Origin: Asterias rubens
Taxonomy: Eukaryota > Echinodermata > Asteroidea > Forcipulatida > Asteriidae
Reading direction: 5' to 3'
DNA: 64,000 bases
Assembly (NCBI RefSeq): GCF_902459465.1
Contig: NC_047067.1
Location: 248,001 to 312,000, forward strand
Of the stretch, positions 50,811-64,000 are shown piece by piece; positions within the stretch are counted from its first letter, which is position 1; the number at the start of each line of letters is the position of its first letter. A program made the position numbers and the translations under genes. The notes below the pieces were generated by a model. It searched no databases, had not been told where the DNA came from, and saw only the letters and a list, made by a program, of their open reading frames with translations.

Positions 50811-51135
50811 GCCATTGGACACTTTCAGAATAGAAAAAATAAAAAGTTCACAGATTTACGAATAACTTACAGGATTTACAGAAGTTAATGGTGAAAGACT
50901 TCCCTTGAATTCCATGAAATGCTTTCTTTTTGAGAAAAACGTTAAAACAATTATCAATTCTCGATATCGAGAATAACGGATTTATTTTAAACACATGTCA
51001 TGACACGGCGAAACGTGCGGAAACAAGGGTTGGTTTTTCTGTTGTTTTCACCCGACTCCGAGGACCGATTGAGCCTAAATATTCACAGGTATAAAATGTG
51101 ATACACGAAGTGTGGGCCTTTGGACAATACTGTTT
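50811..51135. mobile_element. Possible MITE abutting the family D copy
   Basis: Begins gccattggacactttcagaa directly after family D and ends with cacgaagtgtgggcctttgg. The layout recalls family A (ttcacaggta...gatacac near the end), but the sequence differs. Contains a ttctcgatatcgagaa palindrome near 50960. Confidence 0.4.
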
Positions 51136-51205
51136 AACATTAGACTATTCCTCTTTTGTAATTCGTCACGGCAAACTTGCAACAAGCAACAAAGGAGCTG
51201 CTACT

Positions 51206-52010
51206 ACGTATTCAGTTGTGAAGATAATAGTTGAGAGTCAGTATCAAACCAACGTATTTAGTTGTATAATAGTTGAGAGTCAGTATCAAACCAACGTATT
51301 CAGTTGTATAATAGTTGAGTCAGTATCAAACCAACGTATTCAGTTGTAGAGATAATAGTTGAGAGTCAGTATCAAACCAACGTATTCAGTTGTATAATAG
51401 TTGAGAGTCAGTATCAAACCAACGTATTCAGTTGTAGAGATAATAGTTGAGAGTCAGTATCAAACCAACGTATTCAGTTGTGAAGATAATAGTTGAGAGT
51501 CAGTATCAAACCAACGTATTCAGTTGTATAATAGTTGAGAGTCAGTATCAAACCAACGTATTCAGTTGTATAATAGTTGAGAGTCAGTATCAAACCAACG
51601 TATTCAGTTGTAGAGATAATAGTTGAGAGTCAGTATCAAACCAACGTATTCAGTTGTAGAGATAATAGTTGAGAGTCAGTATCAAACCAACGTATTCAGT
51701 TGTGAAGATAATAGTTGAGAGTCAGTATCAAACCAACGTATTCAGTTGTATAATAGTTGAGAGTCAGTATCAAACCAACGTATTCAGTTGTAGAGATAAA
51801 AGTTGAGAGTCAGTATCAAACCAACGTATTCAGTTGTAGAGATAATAGTTGAGAGTCAGTATCAAACCAACGTATTCAGTTGTATAATAGTTGAGAGTCA
51901 GTATCAAACCAACGTATTCAGTTGTAGAGATAATAGTTGAGAGTCAGTATCAAACCAACGTATTCAGTTGTAGAGATAATAGTTGAGAGTCAGTATCAAA
52001 CCAACGTCTG
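51206..52010. repeat. 42/46-bp compound minisatellite, about 18 copies
   Basis: Core gttgagagtcagtatcaaac then caacgtattcagttgt, joined by three linker types: ataata (42-bp unit), agagataata and gaagataata (46-bp units). The gaag linker appears near 51217, 51478 and 51701, hinting at larger duplicated blocks. One unit (about 51318) has lost gag. Confidence 0.95.
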
Positions 52011-52019
52011 CAAAACGTG

Positions 52020-55000
52020 TTATCGTACTTGGTTTTCTCAGCAATGATTGGCTATTATTAATGCAGTGAGTTTCTATTCATTTCAAATCAGGGTCCAATG
52101 TCATGTCTCTGCATGCTTACCGCAAATGTAATGTGTTTACTGTGCCTGTTTAAGCGCAGAATTACATGTTAAGCCGAATTGGAGCCGTGAAACGGGGCCG
52201 TGACAACAGGTTGAGGTTCTATCGAAAACGAGGCAAGCTGCCTCGCCTTATTGTCTGAATATAGCGTCGCTCACTACAGTTTAACCTACAAGGACGGATG
52301 TACATAGGTTTCTCACGTGCAGTTGAAGGAAGGAATTATAATGGGGTGTGACTTAAGTCTAGCAAGACCTGGGTGTCACTTGCTAGTGCTGACCAGTTAT
52401 ACAGACTTAAAGTGATACCTCACACCCACTGTTTAAGCATTTTCTTCCTCCATGGTTTAAGCAAACCTCAAAGTTAGAGTCAATATTTCACAGGTTGTGT
52501 GTTGTAGGGGTTTATTCCGCAAGGTGTGACAGTGTTTATGCAATTTTCTCTACATTGGATTACATCTCCGTATAGCGCGTCTTTACAAAGCAATGTTGCG
52601 CGTAAACTTTTTGGTTGTTAAACTAACGCCACATTTAAAGTGTTTCCAGTGGAGTTACGGGTAACGGTAAAGTGCCCAAGGATGCCAATCTCAAGTAAAA
52701 ATGCATAGTCCAAAACGAGTACCCACTGTGGTGTTACAAATATGGATGTGTGCGTTAAGATTACTCCACGTGGCAATCTATATAAATTGAATATCACACG
52801 CTTAACTCCTGTGATATTTCGTCACCAGCGCGGAAGTTGTGGGCGTAATCAAATGAATTAAACAGCCAATGTAATGATTCTCAAGGATGGATGGATATCA
52901 AGCATCTTACACGACTCGGGCTCAAGACATTGGGAGACTTTCAAGACTTTTAAGGCCGCCTGACTTGGACGGTTTTCAGACGCAGGCCTTTCCTTAAAGA
53001 GACGGACTTTATCATTGGGGCTATGTGACGCAGCGAATTATATATTTGGAAGGTCGCCGTATGGTTCGGTTGCAAAGGATAGTCCATGCATAGAGGCCAT
53101 GTATGGAGGCCATTAAACATGGCCTTAGTCGGATGAAGAGGAAGTCTGCAATGTATTAAAGTATCAAAATGAGCCTACAGCAGATCAAAATGGCGGACAA
53201 GTCACTCACACCCTTTGAAAGTACAATGCTTTCTGTCGGGTTCGTTTCTGTGTCGTCAGAACAGGGGTCAAATTAGACACTTTCGCTAAATTGGTTTCAA
53301 GAATTGTTTTCGTAGAATCTTTGACACAAATCTATTGTTTATTAATAATTGCATAGTGACAATGAACCATTGCTTGCCACGTGGGTAAATTTGTTTGTGT
53401 CACAAGACATCGTAGAAGCAAAGACGTACAGGAATAGCCCGGATATGAGCGTCTGAGAATAAGCCATACGGACTGGCCACAATATTTGGTTGGGACCTAA
53501 TATATATGTTGGAGCTGTTGACTTGATAGACATGTGTGTGTTTTAGGTAACAGAATCGAAGATAAGTGTGTCAGATGCTGGTATAGTTAACAATGAACAC
53601 CACTACGCTATGGTATGATATGGGAGTTTTAATCGATGGAAAATAGAGTCTAATCTTATATCAGAAACACTAGCCTTGCCCCGTATACAACGCGTTCCGA
53701 GCTATTGACAAAAAGAGAGAAAGGAAAAATTACCACAATGCAAAACAGGTTGGACTTGTTTAAATTAATTATGTTGCCTTATACCGTTTGGAATTTAATT
53801 CAACTGATTGATTTACAATTGCATTGACGAAAGTTCCTGCATCCTAAAAATAGATAAAATGGACCTTCACTACAGATAGACTATATAGTGTGATTCTTTC
53901 ACAATAACCCAGTGCATGGTTCTGATCCAATACACGGTTAGACCTTGCGAATCTCATTTTAAAAAGACTCTTTCGCCTGAAAACTTAGACCTCTGTGCTA
54001 TGCATTGCCTAATTGACCGAATTCATCAAAGGCAATTCCGAACTGTAAAATCCCACGTGTCTTCGAACAGAGTTTATAAAATCTGGTATTTTCCTGTTAC
54101 TGTCCCTCTGGGCTTCAGTACGTGCTAGAGTAGAGCAAAGGTACCGCAGACTCAGTAACCAAAGAGAAAGGTTTCAGTTACCTGAAATAAAATAGTGAAT
54201 CAATAATGATGATTGAAAGCCTTCAAAATATCTTATACGCGACATGTTTCGCTCAGCTTATTAAAAATGAATCCGCTAGATGTAATTGGGGGGGGGGGGG
54301 GTAAAGTCAATTTAGCGGAGTAAACAATTTTTTGAATGTTTTTCAATTTGTTTTAATGAATCACCACCTCCAGCAGAGCCGGCTTTATTTAGAATACAAA
54401 CCCCCACGAACATGGAAGCCTTCGCAAACAAAACTATTTAAATTTGTTTGTAAATAAGAGGGCGTACAGACCGTGGGATGATCACCAAAAAGGGCTCTAG
54501 TTTTCGAGTTTTGTGATCTACCCTCTGCAACTACCTGAATTTGTCCCCAGATGTTCGTATGGTAGTCCTGAATAACATGTGAAAGTCGTCAAGGGCAAAA
54601 CTTGCACAGTAATGAGTTATTTTAATTAGAAAATAATTATAGGAAAATAGCACCCTCTATTGGTAAAAAATTGAGAACTGTGCACAAACTCTATGGGCAA
54701 ATCCAAAGTGCACAAACGAATGGGGAAAATATACTGGCTTATTTATTTTGCTTTCATTTACAGGTGTTCAGCTCTTTTCTCTCAGATCTCAATTAATTAA
54801 TTATTTAACACCCCTGGAAATATTATTCTGTACATCAATCATTTCCCCAATTAAGTTATTTCAATTGTTTCTTAATGTCACCAACAAACTTTCTGGACCT
54901 CATTTTGGTCATTTACTAAGTCTTCAGAGCTTAGACAAGCCTTAATTAAATTTTAATCGAATGAATGAACTTAACAAAAAAAGGATATTGTTGACAAGAG

Positions 55001-55330
55001 ACACACATTTAGATTTTTTTATTCCTTCTCTTCATATCATAATGACATATTTCTGGTACAATACTCATTGTTATTATAAACATTGAAATTTAATATTACC
55101 CTCATGATGAATTATGTTACTTTCTTGAAAAGGCCCTTTTTAAATTCCCCCAAACAATTCAATTTAAAACAATTCAAATTCAAATTTAACAGCTGAACAC
55201 CCAGCGTTTGTTCTCTTAATCATCATTGGTTTAGAACACAAAAAGCTAACCAAGAAATTATGCCCATTGGATCTTCTTTGCAATTTACAAATTGATGATC
55301 ATGTATTTAGTGTCTCAAAACACAGAGTTT
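52020..55330. other. Non-coding stretch, no gene seen
   Basis: Motifs like the 22858 element (gcttaccgcaaatgtaatgt ... gccgtgaaacggggcc) occur at 52110-52195. A poly-G tract lies at 54289-54301. No supported frame. Confidence 0.4.
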
Positions 55331-55337
55331 TTTTATT

Positions 55338-55903
55338 AAGGGGCTTGCCACACCATGGCATATCACCTGCTTGTATGTTAACGTTTGCGATCGTTTGCGA
55401 AATATCAACATTACGTTTGTACGCTGATATAGGTTAGGGGTAATATGTCGCTTATGTTATTAGAGCACGCTGCGATACGCTATTAAAATTTGGAGCACGT
55501 AGAGCCCGCAACAAAATATTGAGCATGTTCAAAATTTCTCGTTGCCCGTGGTACGTTAGACATACGTCAGAGGTACGTTACTTGTTGGCTGGTATAGGGC
55601 TCTGTGATGTACTTTGGCTGACGAAATAAATACCTTATATAACCTATGCCTGGCGTATCCCCAACAAGTCTCGACGTATTCTGACGTATCCACCTGTGTA
55701 ACATACATAACTTCATTTTAAGTTAGTGATACGCTATCAATTCATTAATCATTAGTCATACGCTTTGTATACATTCAGTACGCTATGGATGCGATTCTGG
55801 GAAGTTGGACGCTCTTGGACTTTTAAAATGCTCGAACTAGTTTCTGTAGGCCTATACGCCGGCATACGTTAAGGCGATTCGCCATGGTGTGACAGGGCCT
55901 TTA
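55338..55903. mobile_element. MITE family G with TTAA-flanked inverted ends
   Basis: ttaaggggcttgccacacca at the left and its near-complement ccatggtgtgacagggcctt + taa at the right. The interior is rich in tacgct/acgtat motifs and has no open frame. Length about 566 bp. Confidence 0.65.
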
Positions 55904-55989
55904 ACAATTTCGAAGATTTAAAGATTTTACAAAATTGAATTAAAATTATATAGTTTTTCTACTTTTCTATTGAAAATGATGATTCAGGC

Positions 55990-56430
55990 AACATTTTGTT
56001 TAAATTAGTTATCATCAGAATAAACATCCCCATCCGAGTCCTTTGAAGTGTAGTGGAAAATTTCCACTCCACAATTGGCACAAAAGCATAAGTCTGTGCA
56101 GGGGAAATTGATTCGTTGACAGGAACATCTTCTGTGTGATATTTTCCTTTACATACTTTCTTCTTCAATCTGCATGATACACTGTACGGGGAGCACGTTC
56201 AGCTGAGGCGTTTCAGAATCACCAGTGTCAGAGCGTAGCAACCTTTTGATCGTGGTTCACCTTCAGTTGTCTCTTTGCTAATGGCATCACTATTCTCGCG
56301 TTCTGCAAGCGAATTAGAAAAGCATACTCGATGACTGAACAGACAGTACAAAAAATAAAAACAATTTGTAGGAAAAGCAAACATGTACGGTTTTGGTGAA
56401 GGTACAATATTACAATAACATAGAAAAGCA
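55990..56430 (-). pseudogene. Possible decayed coding fragment of unknown origin
   Basis: On the minus strand, a good acceptor (attcgcttgcag) precedes 56303. Further down, two frames look coding in turn: KKKVCKGKYHTEDVPVNESI (frame to 55959), then, after a shift, CFCANCGVEIFHYTSKDSDG ending at a stop at 56007-56005. The Cys-x-Cys-x2-Cys and acidic tail suggest a real protein end, broken by a frameshift. It lies next to a TTAA-flanked MITE, so a transposase relic is possible, but I recognise no family. Confidence 0.2.
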
Positions 56431-56439
56431 ATCAGATCA

Positions 56440-59400
56440 ACTCATTGTTCCGTAATTGCAGATACACATCCAATCCAAAGTTTATTTAGGCAGTACGAAT
56501 TTCTCAATCCAAGTAGCATGACCTCATACCCTAGTCAACTTGTGCCCAATTATTAAAGGTCAATCCATACAAAACGTATGATAAAGAGCACTGGAAAGCT
56601 TTTGATATAAAGAGGACATTTTTTACCCAATACTTTGAACTTTTCATTATCTTGTAGCAAATTCTTGCCAAAATTTACACAGATTTTTTATTTAATTTGA
56701 GGGCTGTTATTTAACACATAAAGTGCAAATACACCTAATAATGGGGATACTGGTCCTGTTCACAAATACCAACAGTTTACCATATATTCATTTGATTTTT
56801 TTCTCTTTTTCCTTAAAACAAAAGAAAAGAAGGTTACGCACTTCTTCTGGTGGACGAGAGTAATGAACAAGTTATTTTTTTTTACCTTCAATTTTTTTTC
56901 TTCTCTAGCTTTCTCAGATTAGTTTCTGCCTTTCTTTGTTTCTCCTTCTACCTGCACGCTTCATTGTCAGCGAATTTGCAGAAGTGTTGATAGCACCAAC
57001 CCAGAGCGGACATGTCTTACTGAAAAGAAAAGAAATACAAATAAATGAGGCCCTAGTTTACTCATCTTATTTTAAAACAAAATTAGGCTTGTTCCCCTTA
57101 GTTTAAATACAAAATTTAAATTTAAATACCACATCTCAAAGAAAGCTGGTTGGCGGGTTGTTTGCCTCTAGAATTTTAAGAATAAAGATGGGGATGTTAT
57201 TTATTATTATTAAAGCATACTTCATCACGTGATTAGTATGGGGGTCTTGGGGTATGTACCCTTGCCCTTCCTCCACTTCAGTGTTTTAGTCTAGTAAGTA
57301 AGGGTCAGTTTTTCCTAAATCGTGTAAATTTTTAAAAGGCCTAGTGCATTAAATATTTAATGCTTATTGATTTTTCATACTGTAGTCTGTATGTAATTAC
57401 TTATTGTAACAGTACATGTATGTTTTTGTTTTTAAGTATTAAGTAAATAACTAAAACCGATGTGTGTCATCATCATGATTCATCAACAAAATGTGTATCC
57501 TCAGCATGTGATCGTGACTCTGATTTCGTTTCATTTAATTGAGAGATCGGAGGAGCATTTCATTTTGTTTAACTTGACAAAATAAAAATAAAATAATGAT
57601 TAACTGCTTTGCTTCGAATTGAAGCACAACTATTTCTGGAAAGAAATGTTGCGCTTCCACTAGTAGTTAGTACATCCACGGTACTCCAACCAGGAGCTGC
57701 CGGGAAGGTCTTTTGTATTTGTAGGTCGCTGTCATGTCATCATCCATCATCCATCATCCATGGCGTCCGTCGGCACATCACCGATGCTGATAGTTTTTCC
57801 TAACCACTGCTGGGCCAACGAACTCCTGCCAGCGATAATTATTTTCCCTAACTAGCTTGGATTTAATTTATGTTGTGTTCATGCAACACAACACGAGCCG
57901 ATCTTCGCAACTTTCTTCCCCTTCACACAGGACGAAGTTTCCTGAGAAGTGTAGACGACGACATCTTTCTGAAACCCTTTTCGAAACCACGGCTTCGGCT
58001 CCGGATGCTAGCTTAGCCCGCGGTTGTTTTGGCAATTGTGCGTGCTTTGCGTACGCGCTCAGTCAGGGCTTCAGACGAGATAAGGGAGCCTGAAGCTGAA
58101 TCAAACGCAGACGCCGTCGTTTCAAAAAGGGCCACAAAACCACAGGACTCCGAAACAAGCTCTTTCATTGGTCCACACATCCACATGCATGTCATATGCG
58201 CTATGATTGGCCGAGCTTACAAGTCATCTATTTTTTTGTTGCACGTTCAGCCATTTATTCTCGCTGTATTTTTGTGCTTCATTTCGCGAATAAATCCATA
58301 CTGCGTAAGTTTTGTGCTTGACGATTTTTTTTTTGGTGGTAAGTTGAATTTTCTTTAAATTTTTAGACCAAATGTAAGTAGTTGTGTAAGGTAGATCACT
58401 GAAAAACAGAATTTGGAGCATCATCCCACGGTCTATAATGGGTTTTCGGCAGAACCGTTACACTATTAAAATGTCATTGACAGCTTGCATGAGTTCAACC
58501 CAAAACCATTCGTTATATTTCAAGTAACTCGGTGCGCTTTGGGCGCGAAACTCGAAGCACAAATTATAGAAGATGTGGGATCTACGCACGTGATTATTCT
58601 TTTATGGAAGTTTTGTCTCTTCTTGGCAACAATTGTGTTCGTGTGGTCATGACATTACCAGGGGCACCCTTGAATAGCCACTACACATCTCAAGAGTTTC
58701 GTTTTGCTTTAATAGCACGACTCTTATCAAATATTGGCCCGTCATTATAATGATTCCGTGTCATGACATTCCGTTTCAATTACATTTTGTAAGCAAAAAA
58801 AAAACGTTCGGAAAGAAAACCAAGAGAGAAATTGTGTAGAACTTTGACCTTGACATTCACATTGTCTTTCATTTAAAATGGGATTTATAATTATTCACTT
58901 GTCGTGAACCAAATTAAAAACAAAACACAAAAACATCCAACCTTAAAACGAAAAATGGTTTGATATCCATTGATTACTCCTATATAGTTATCATTGAACT
59001 CCTGAAAAGAGGGTGATTGTTCAGATTTTAAGAAGATAGCAACTTGGGTTGTTTGGAAGATGTGACATTTTACGACGTGTGAAATTGTCAAACTTTGAAC
59101 TGAAATCGTGACCTAATACATGGATTGGAGTAATGATAAAGATGATAAATGGTGTACGCATTTCCTTCCTCCATGGTAAGGCAGACACGAGAAGTAACAA
59201 ATATGACAAACTCTTGGGTTATAAGTCGCCAGAAACACTCACTGCTTTGCCACGGGAACTGTGGAATTCAACCTCAGACCTAATTGTGTTGTACCCATCG
59301 GGAGAAAAAACACACTTACAAGTGATTTCTTAAGATTAGCAGATTATGAAAGAACCAGTCAGGAGATGCTAAGGAGGTTTCTCTGTTATCGTGTTCTGTT

Positions 59401-60610
59401 TCTAAGATTAATTTACCACCCGAATATTTTGCTATTACCAGATTCACGAGATATGATTTTAGGTTAAAACAAATTAGGTCTAAGTACTTGATTAAATTGA
59501 ACATTAAGACAATTGCATTTAGGGCACCTCAAGTTCTGACATGAAAAATACCATTGGTTTGGCGGTTATTAGTCATTCTAGTGCACCGAATCAGCAATTC
59601 GTTCCAATAAGACAAGTCACTTTAAAAACTAAATCGGCACAACTTAGTTCGCAAAATTCAATCAATCAACCAATATGTATTTATATATTGGTAAAAAAGG
59701 AGAATAATAACAATAAATTAAGTACATTTATTTCAAGTCAATGACAGTCAAGGACAGATCAAGGAAATAATTACTGAAAATGAAATGAAAAATATAAAGT
59801 AATAAATATACGAAGCAAACCAATTAATAAATCATATTATTGATTGGAAGCTGTATAAAAGCTTTTGTTTTCATTGGGTTGCAATGATTGTTGACAAGGG
59901 TTTAATATGTACATTATCTTGTTTGATGACTAGCTTTATACTTTTTAAATCCTTGACAGCCCTTTTGCAATCTGCAACAAGATTTTTTCATCATCTCTCA
60001 TGCGGCAGTATTAGTCCATTGTCGGATGAAGTTCTCTTCATAAAATTTCTGGATTTCTGGATTTCATCTCCCCATCTTCTTTCCATCTCTCTGTCTTCAT
60101 ATTCTTCTGTCAGTGATAGTCTCTTCATCCACCTGTTGTCATGTTTTCTTTGTGTCCTGTCCATCTCTTGCCCATCTCCTGTCCATCTGGATTTCATCTC
60201 TCCATCTTCTTTTCTGTCTTCCAATTCTTGTTCTTTTTTCATTTTCTAGTTCTGTTTTCATTCCTACTCCCCATTTGTCCTTACCATTATTGCATTATTT
60301 TTTTCTGCATGTCTTAACATTACTGATTCCCAACAGTGGAAATATATCCCAAACTGTTCTGAAAAAGATTGTGTGCTGTTGTCTTTATATAAATTTACCT
60401 AATTTATTTTTGATATTGCTCGTATTCAATTCGTTTTTATAAACATATTTTTGTATTAATACAACTTTAAAATTTTACTGTGTATGTAGTTACTGGGCAC
60501 TTCTGAAAAACAGTGTTTCACGGAGAGGTTTCCCCAGGGTAAAGAAGAAATAAATCACAAGTAAAACAACTTTCTAATGCTTATATAGGATTTGAGGCAT
60601 TGCATGGTGA
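56440..60610. other. Non-coding stretch, no gene seen
   Basis: A GC-richer patch at 57880-58170 has tgcgtacgc-type motifs and open frames on both strands, which I read as a repeat, not a gene. A pyrimidine-rich stretch at 59990-60250 contains tggatttcatctccccatct twice. No splice-consistent exons recognised. Confidence 0.35.
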
Positions 60611-60617
60611 GGTATGG

Positions 60618-60933
60618 ATGTATATTTGGTTTGCGGTAACACCATGTGTGTATCTACTTGCATGGTACATGTACTTGCCAACAATTCAGAACTGACTCCG
60701 CGGCAGTACAGTTAATTACGATCCTATAAGCTAAAGTAGTAGTCCAGTCTAATTTCTATACCATCCGCCCTGGTAATAGTTAAAAAGCAGGACAGTTCTT
60801 TTCAGAACTGAGAAGTCTCCCGAACCTCCGATTATCTACTCCACGGCAGTAGAATAAAGCAAGACAGTTCCCTAAGAACAACTCTACCTGGCAAGTAGAT
60901 ACGCACATGGTGTTACCGCAAACCAAATATACA
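60618..60933. mobile_element. MITE family H with long terminal inverted repeats
   Basis: tatatttggtttgcggtaac then accatgtg at the left; the exact complement (cacatggt gttaccgcaaaccaaatata) at the right. The inverted tract continues imperfectly through atctacttgc / gcaagtagat. The inside has a secondary pair around cgcggcagta / ccacggcagta. No coding frame. Confidence 0.8.
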
Positions 60934-61428
60934 TTTCTAATGCTTGTTTTGAATGGGTATTCAACACCCATTACTTGCCTCATCAGTTCTAAATAGATAG
61001 AAATTATAGTCCAAAAACGACCTTAAAAAAACGGTTTTCTGAAATAGCGTTTCAGTCAATGTACTGTTGAGGAACACAAACTAAATCTTCTCTTATTTCG
61101 TTTTTTCGTTTCTCCATGCCCCTACGATAAGATATAAACGTTTGCATTCCTTGTTTTGTTTTACAGCAAGAGACAAGATGAAGTGGTTAGTGTGAGTGAT
61201 GATCAATCAATACATTGGCGCAGATACAATAACAGAGTATAGCAAACTGAAACACTGTGAGTACAAACACAAACCCTTTTTCCAAACGTCTTTCAGATGA
61301 TAATTTATGTTCAAGACAACGTGCGACGTATGTTATTCTGGAAAACTTCAATGGCGTTTTAATATGTGACATCACTGATTTATCATTGTCTGAAATTGTC
61401 TGAAATAATGTTCAAGATCGGAAACGAA

Positions 61429-61915
61429 TTGACTTACACGACACCCAAGAATCACCATTGTTTTGGAGTAGTTTGTGTTTGTTGTTGTTTTGACTTACAC
61501 GACACCCAAGAATCACCATTGTTTTGGAGTAGTTTGTGTTTGTTGTTGTTTTGACTTACACGACACCCAAGAATCACCATTGTTTTGGAGTATTTTGTGT
61601 TTGTTGTTGTTTTGACTTACACGACACCCAAGAATCACCATTGTTTTGGAGTATTTTGTGTTTGTTGTTGTTTTGACTTACACGACACCCAAGAATCACC
61701 ATTGTTTTGGAGTAGTTTGTGTTTGTTGTTGTTTTGACTTACACGACACCCAAGAATCACCATTGTTTTGGAGTAGTTTGTGTTTGTTGTTGTTTTGACT
61801 TACACGACACCCAAGAATCACCATTGTTTTGGAGTAGTTTGTGTTTGTTGTTGTTTTGACTTACACGACACCCACGAATCACCATTGTTTTGGAGTATTT
61901 TGTGTTTATTGTTGT
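61429..61915. repeat. 61-bp minisatellite, 8 copies
   Basis: Unit: ttgacttacacgacacccaa, gaatcaccattgttttggag, then ta(g/t)tttgtgtttgttgttgtt. A G/T variant follows gagta in the order g g t t g g g t. The last copy has cccacgaatc. Confidence 0.95.
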
Positions 61916-62147
61916 TTTTTCCTGGTTGCAATCGAGTCCATCATATCTTTCGAACTCGCTCAAAATCTCGGACAAAATGCAAAACCGTTTTTTGAGTGTT
62001 ATCACAAAAACGGTATCTCCTGGTACAAACACAGTTATTTGATTTATAACGTTGATTGCGTCTATCTGGAAGAGACGATGTGAATAAACTCAGTTCCCAA
62101 ACCAAAGATGATATAAAAGCTATAACAAAGATGGGCTTATACAATAA

Positions 62148-62312
<165 letters not shown>

Positions 62313-62319
62313 AATATAA

Positions 62320-64000
62320 CCATTCTACTTATGACTTGTTTATAAATGTGATTTTTTTTCCCTTGTTTTTCTTGATTTATTCTAGTTTTTGTTTGTCCTT
62401 TTTCTTTGAACCTCTTTTATATCAGCTAGCCAGGCTAAGCTGTATTAAATACAGCCGGTAAACGACCGTGCACTTGCTACTCAAAATTTAAATTGTGTTT
62501 CTCGAGCGGGTTCTCTTAAAAGTCGTGGGGAGCATTTTTTCAAATAAAATCAAACACAGTGATGAAAACGCTTAGTTAACCAATAAGTGGCAGTCCAATG
62601 CACTTTATGTAATAAGAACTGAAAAGAACCAGGTATTTCCTTAGGTTCAACAATTGTAAAGTGACTATTCAAATTTCTCCTTCTGCTTGAAAAGTGCGCT
62701 TAACCCCAACCTGGCATAATATTTCATCCGCTGTTGTACGTTGCTTGAATAAAGAGTCGAACCCTTAGCAAGTCAAACCTTCTTGTTACAGAGAACCATT
62801 TAGGTCGCGTCTCGTTTATTATGAGAGAAAAGCACTCAAGTTGAAACCGTACCACGCTCGTATACTATGTAAATAAACACAACTAAATGTCGCAGTTTTT
62901 GTACTCGTGTTGTTTTAACCAGACCGGATCACATTTGTGATCTTTTTTCCCCTTACACTCTCTTTTTCGACAGAGTTAGAACATTTGGGTTATTTTCGTA
63001 CATAGTAGCTAACAATCACTCAATAACAGTTGTTGCATGCTTTTCAAGTAATTTGTCGGTCTGCTCATTCTTGGGGGTGGGGGAATCGGTTATCTTCAAA
63101 TCTCAAGACACACTCCTGGGGTTGCACTATTTTTTTGAGGAGATAATTGGAGGTAAAAGGAAAGTCATGCATGGTAACGATAAATCACGGGATGCGGGGG
63201 CCTACAAACCCGCTGTACTTTTTTTTTAATTTGAAATATATTATTTGTCAAACAAAAAACAGTGTACCCTGAAACTGGTCCAATCAAACTTAGGGTCATA
63301 TGTTCGTATCACAAAATAAGAGTAAAACAACAAACATTTTTAACAATATAACTACAACAACTAACAACACGATAACATTTATATTTAAACAGTAATAAAG
63401 ATCAAATGTGCACAGCTATATTCCGGATGAGGATACAATTGTTCTCGTTTCCATTTTATGAACAGCAGTTTGGAAAAAAATGATTGTGTTTGAATACAAA
63501 CTGTAAAGAGTTACTCTGTATATCATTTGGTGCATTTGTTACCAAAATGAACAACATACTGAATTACCGCAAGTTAATTCAAATGGCGGAATTAATGTAA
63601 ACAATTTCAATTTCGTTCGATTGTTCATCAATGATGTATTTGAGCGACAGTTGTCATATATTATTGCCAATTGTCGCCGTAGAGGTTCATCAATTATTAT
63701 TATCCAATTATTTATTTACAATGGCTCGGTTTATTTCCAAAATCAAGGCTTAAAAGCCTTTAGGAGGCTGAGTTTATTTAAATTTTTAGCAATATTTAGA
63801 AGAATTAAAAACGTACATTTTTAAAATATAAAAAATGAAGACGCTTAAAAGTCGTTCAGCAAAGTACGTGTGGCTTACAAGCTCAGAACATTTACGACCA
63901 ATTAGTCCAAACCACGCATTCAACGCCTTCTATATGTCCACCAAGACAGGGTTAAAGGCAGTTCGGTAGTGGACATGGTCACAGTCTGACGAAGCTCCTA
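62320..64000. other. Non-coding stretch to the window end, no gene seen
   Basis: AT-rich with no supported frame. The last bases (ggcagttcggtagtggacat, from 63957) vaguely resemble the family A terminus, but the window ends before this can be tested. Confidence 0.35.

Noticed and set aside
57857-58358. Overlapping frames on both strands in a GC-rich patch
   Set aside because: Openness on both strands and a repeated ETTASA-like peptide on opposite strands suggest an inverted repeat element, not a gene.
59133-59467. Frame with LPRELWNSTSDL resembling a LINE C-terminus
   Set aside because: The likeness is limited to a few residues, no upstream RT motifs are present, and no tail follows.

Overview
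The window looks like nuclear DNA of a marine invertebrate deuterostome, most likely an echinoderm (possibly a sea star). This is inference. It rests on a split gene with GT-AG introns, a secreted Reeler protein, LINE remnants, and AT-rich DNA packed with short inverted-repeat elements and minisatellites. No bacterial operon, rRNA, CRISPR array or replication origin is visible.

The one well-supported cellular gene lies on the minus strand from 45183 (ATG) to 23830 (stop). I assembled ten coding exons by matching splice sites and reading phase: 45183-45117, 35663-35526, 32925-32703, 32441-32347, 31747-31685, 30500-30330, 29711-26313, 25937-25766, 25072-24976 and 23937-23830. They join into one 4533-nt frame of 1510 residues: a signal peptide, a Reeler-like domain (about 23-147), an acidic linker, then thirteen consecutive cysteine repeats of form C...CC-x(8-10)-C. 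A block of about 360 residues, made of an acidic tract and a 68-residue tandem repeat, is inserted in the loop of repeat 10. I do not recognise this combination. The cysteine pattern recalls both fibulin-type anaphylatoxin-like modules and ECM1/albumin-type double loops. It is probably a secreted or extracellular-matrix protein.

Intron 1 (9.5 kb) holds a 5'-truncated LINE with a 716-codon reverse transcriptase frame (39702-41852, minus), five copies of a 318-bp unit each carrying a tRNA-like cloverleaf (37699-39172), an interstitial telomeric tract, a possible solo LTR and several MITEs. Intron 2 holds two foldback elements, and intron 5 a 29-bp minisatellite.

The flanks, 1-23.8 kb and 45.2-64 kb, show no confident gene. 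They hold at least five inverted-repeat element families and long tandem arrays: 44 bp x 26, 39 bp x 11 grown from a tRNA-like promoter box, 42/46 bp x 18, 61 bp x 8, and (TTGC)n/(TTTG)n tracts. A LINE 3' end opens the window, and a perfect 25-bp hairpin lies at 3996-4060. A weak candidate first exon and promoter for another minus-strand gene lie at 5343-5860.
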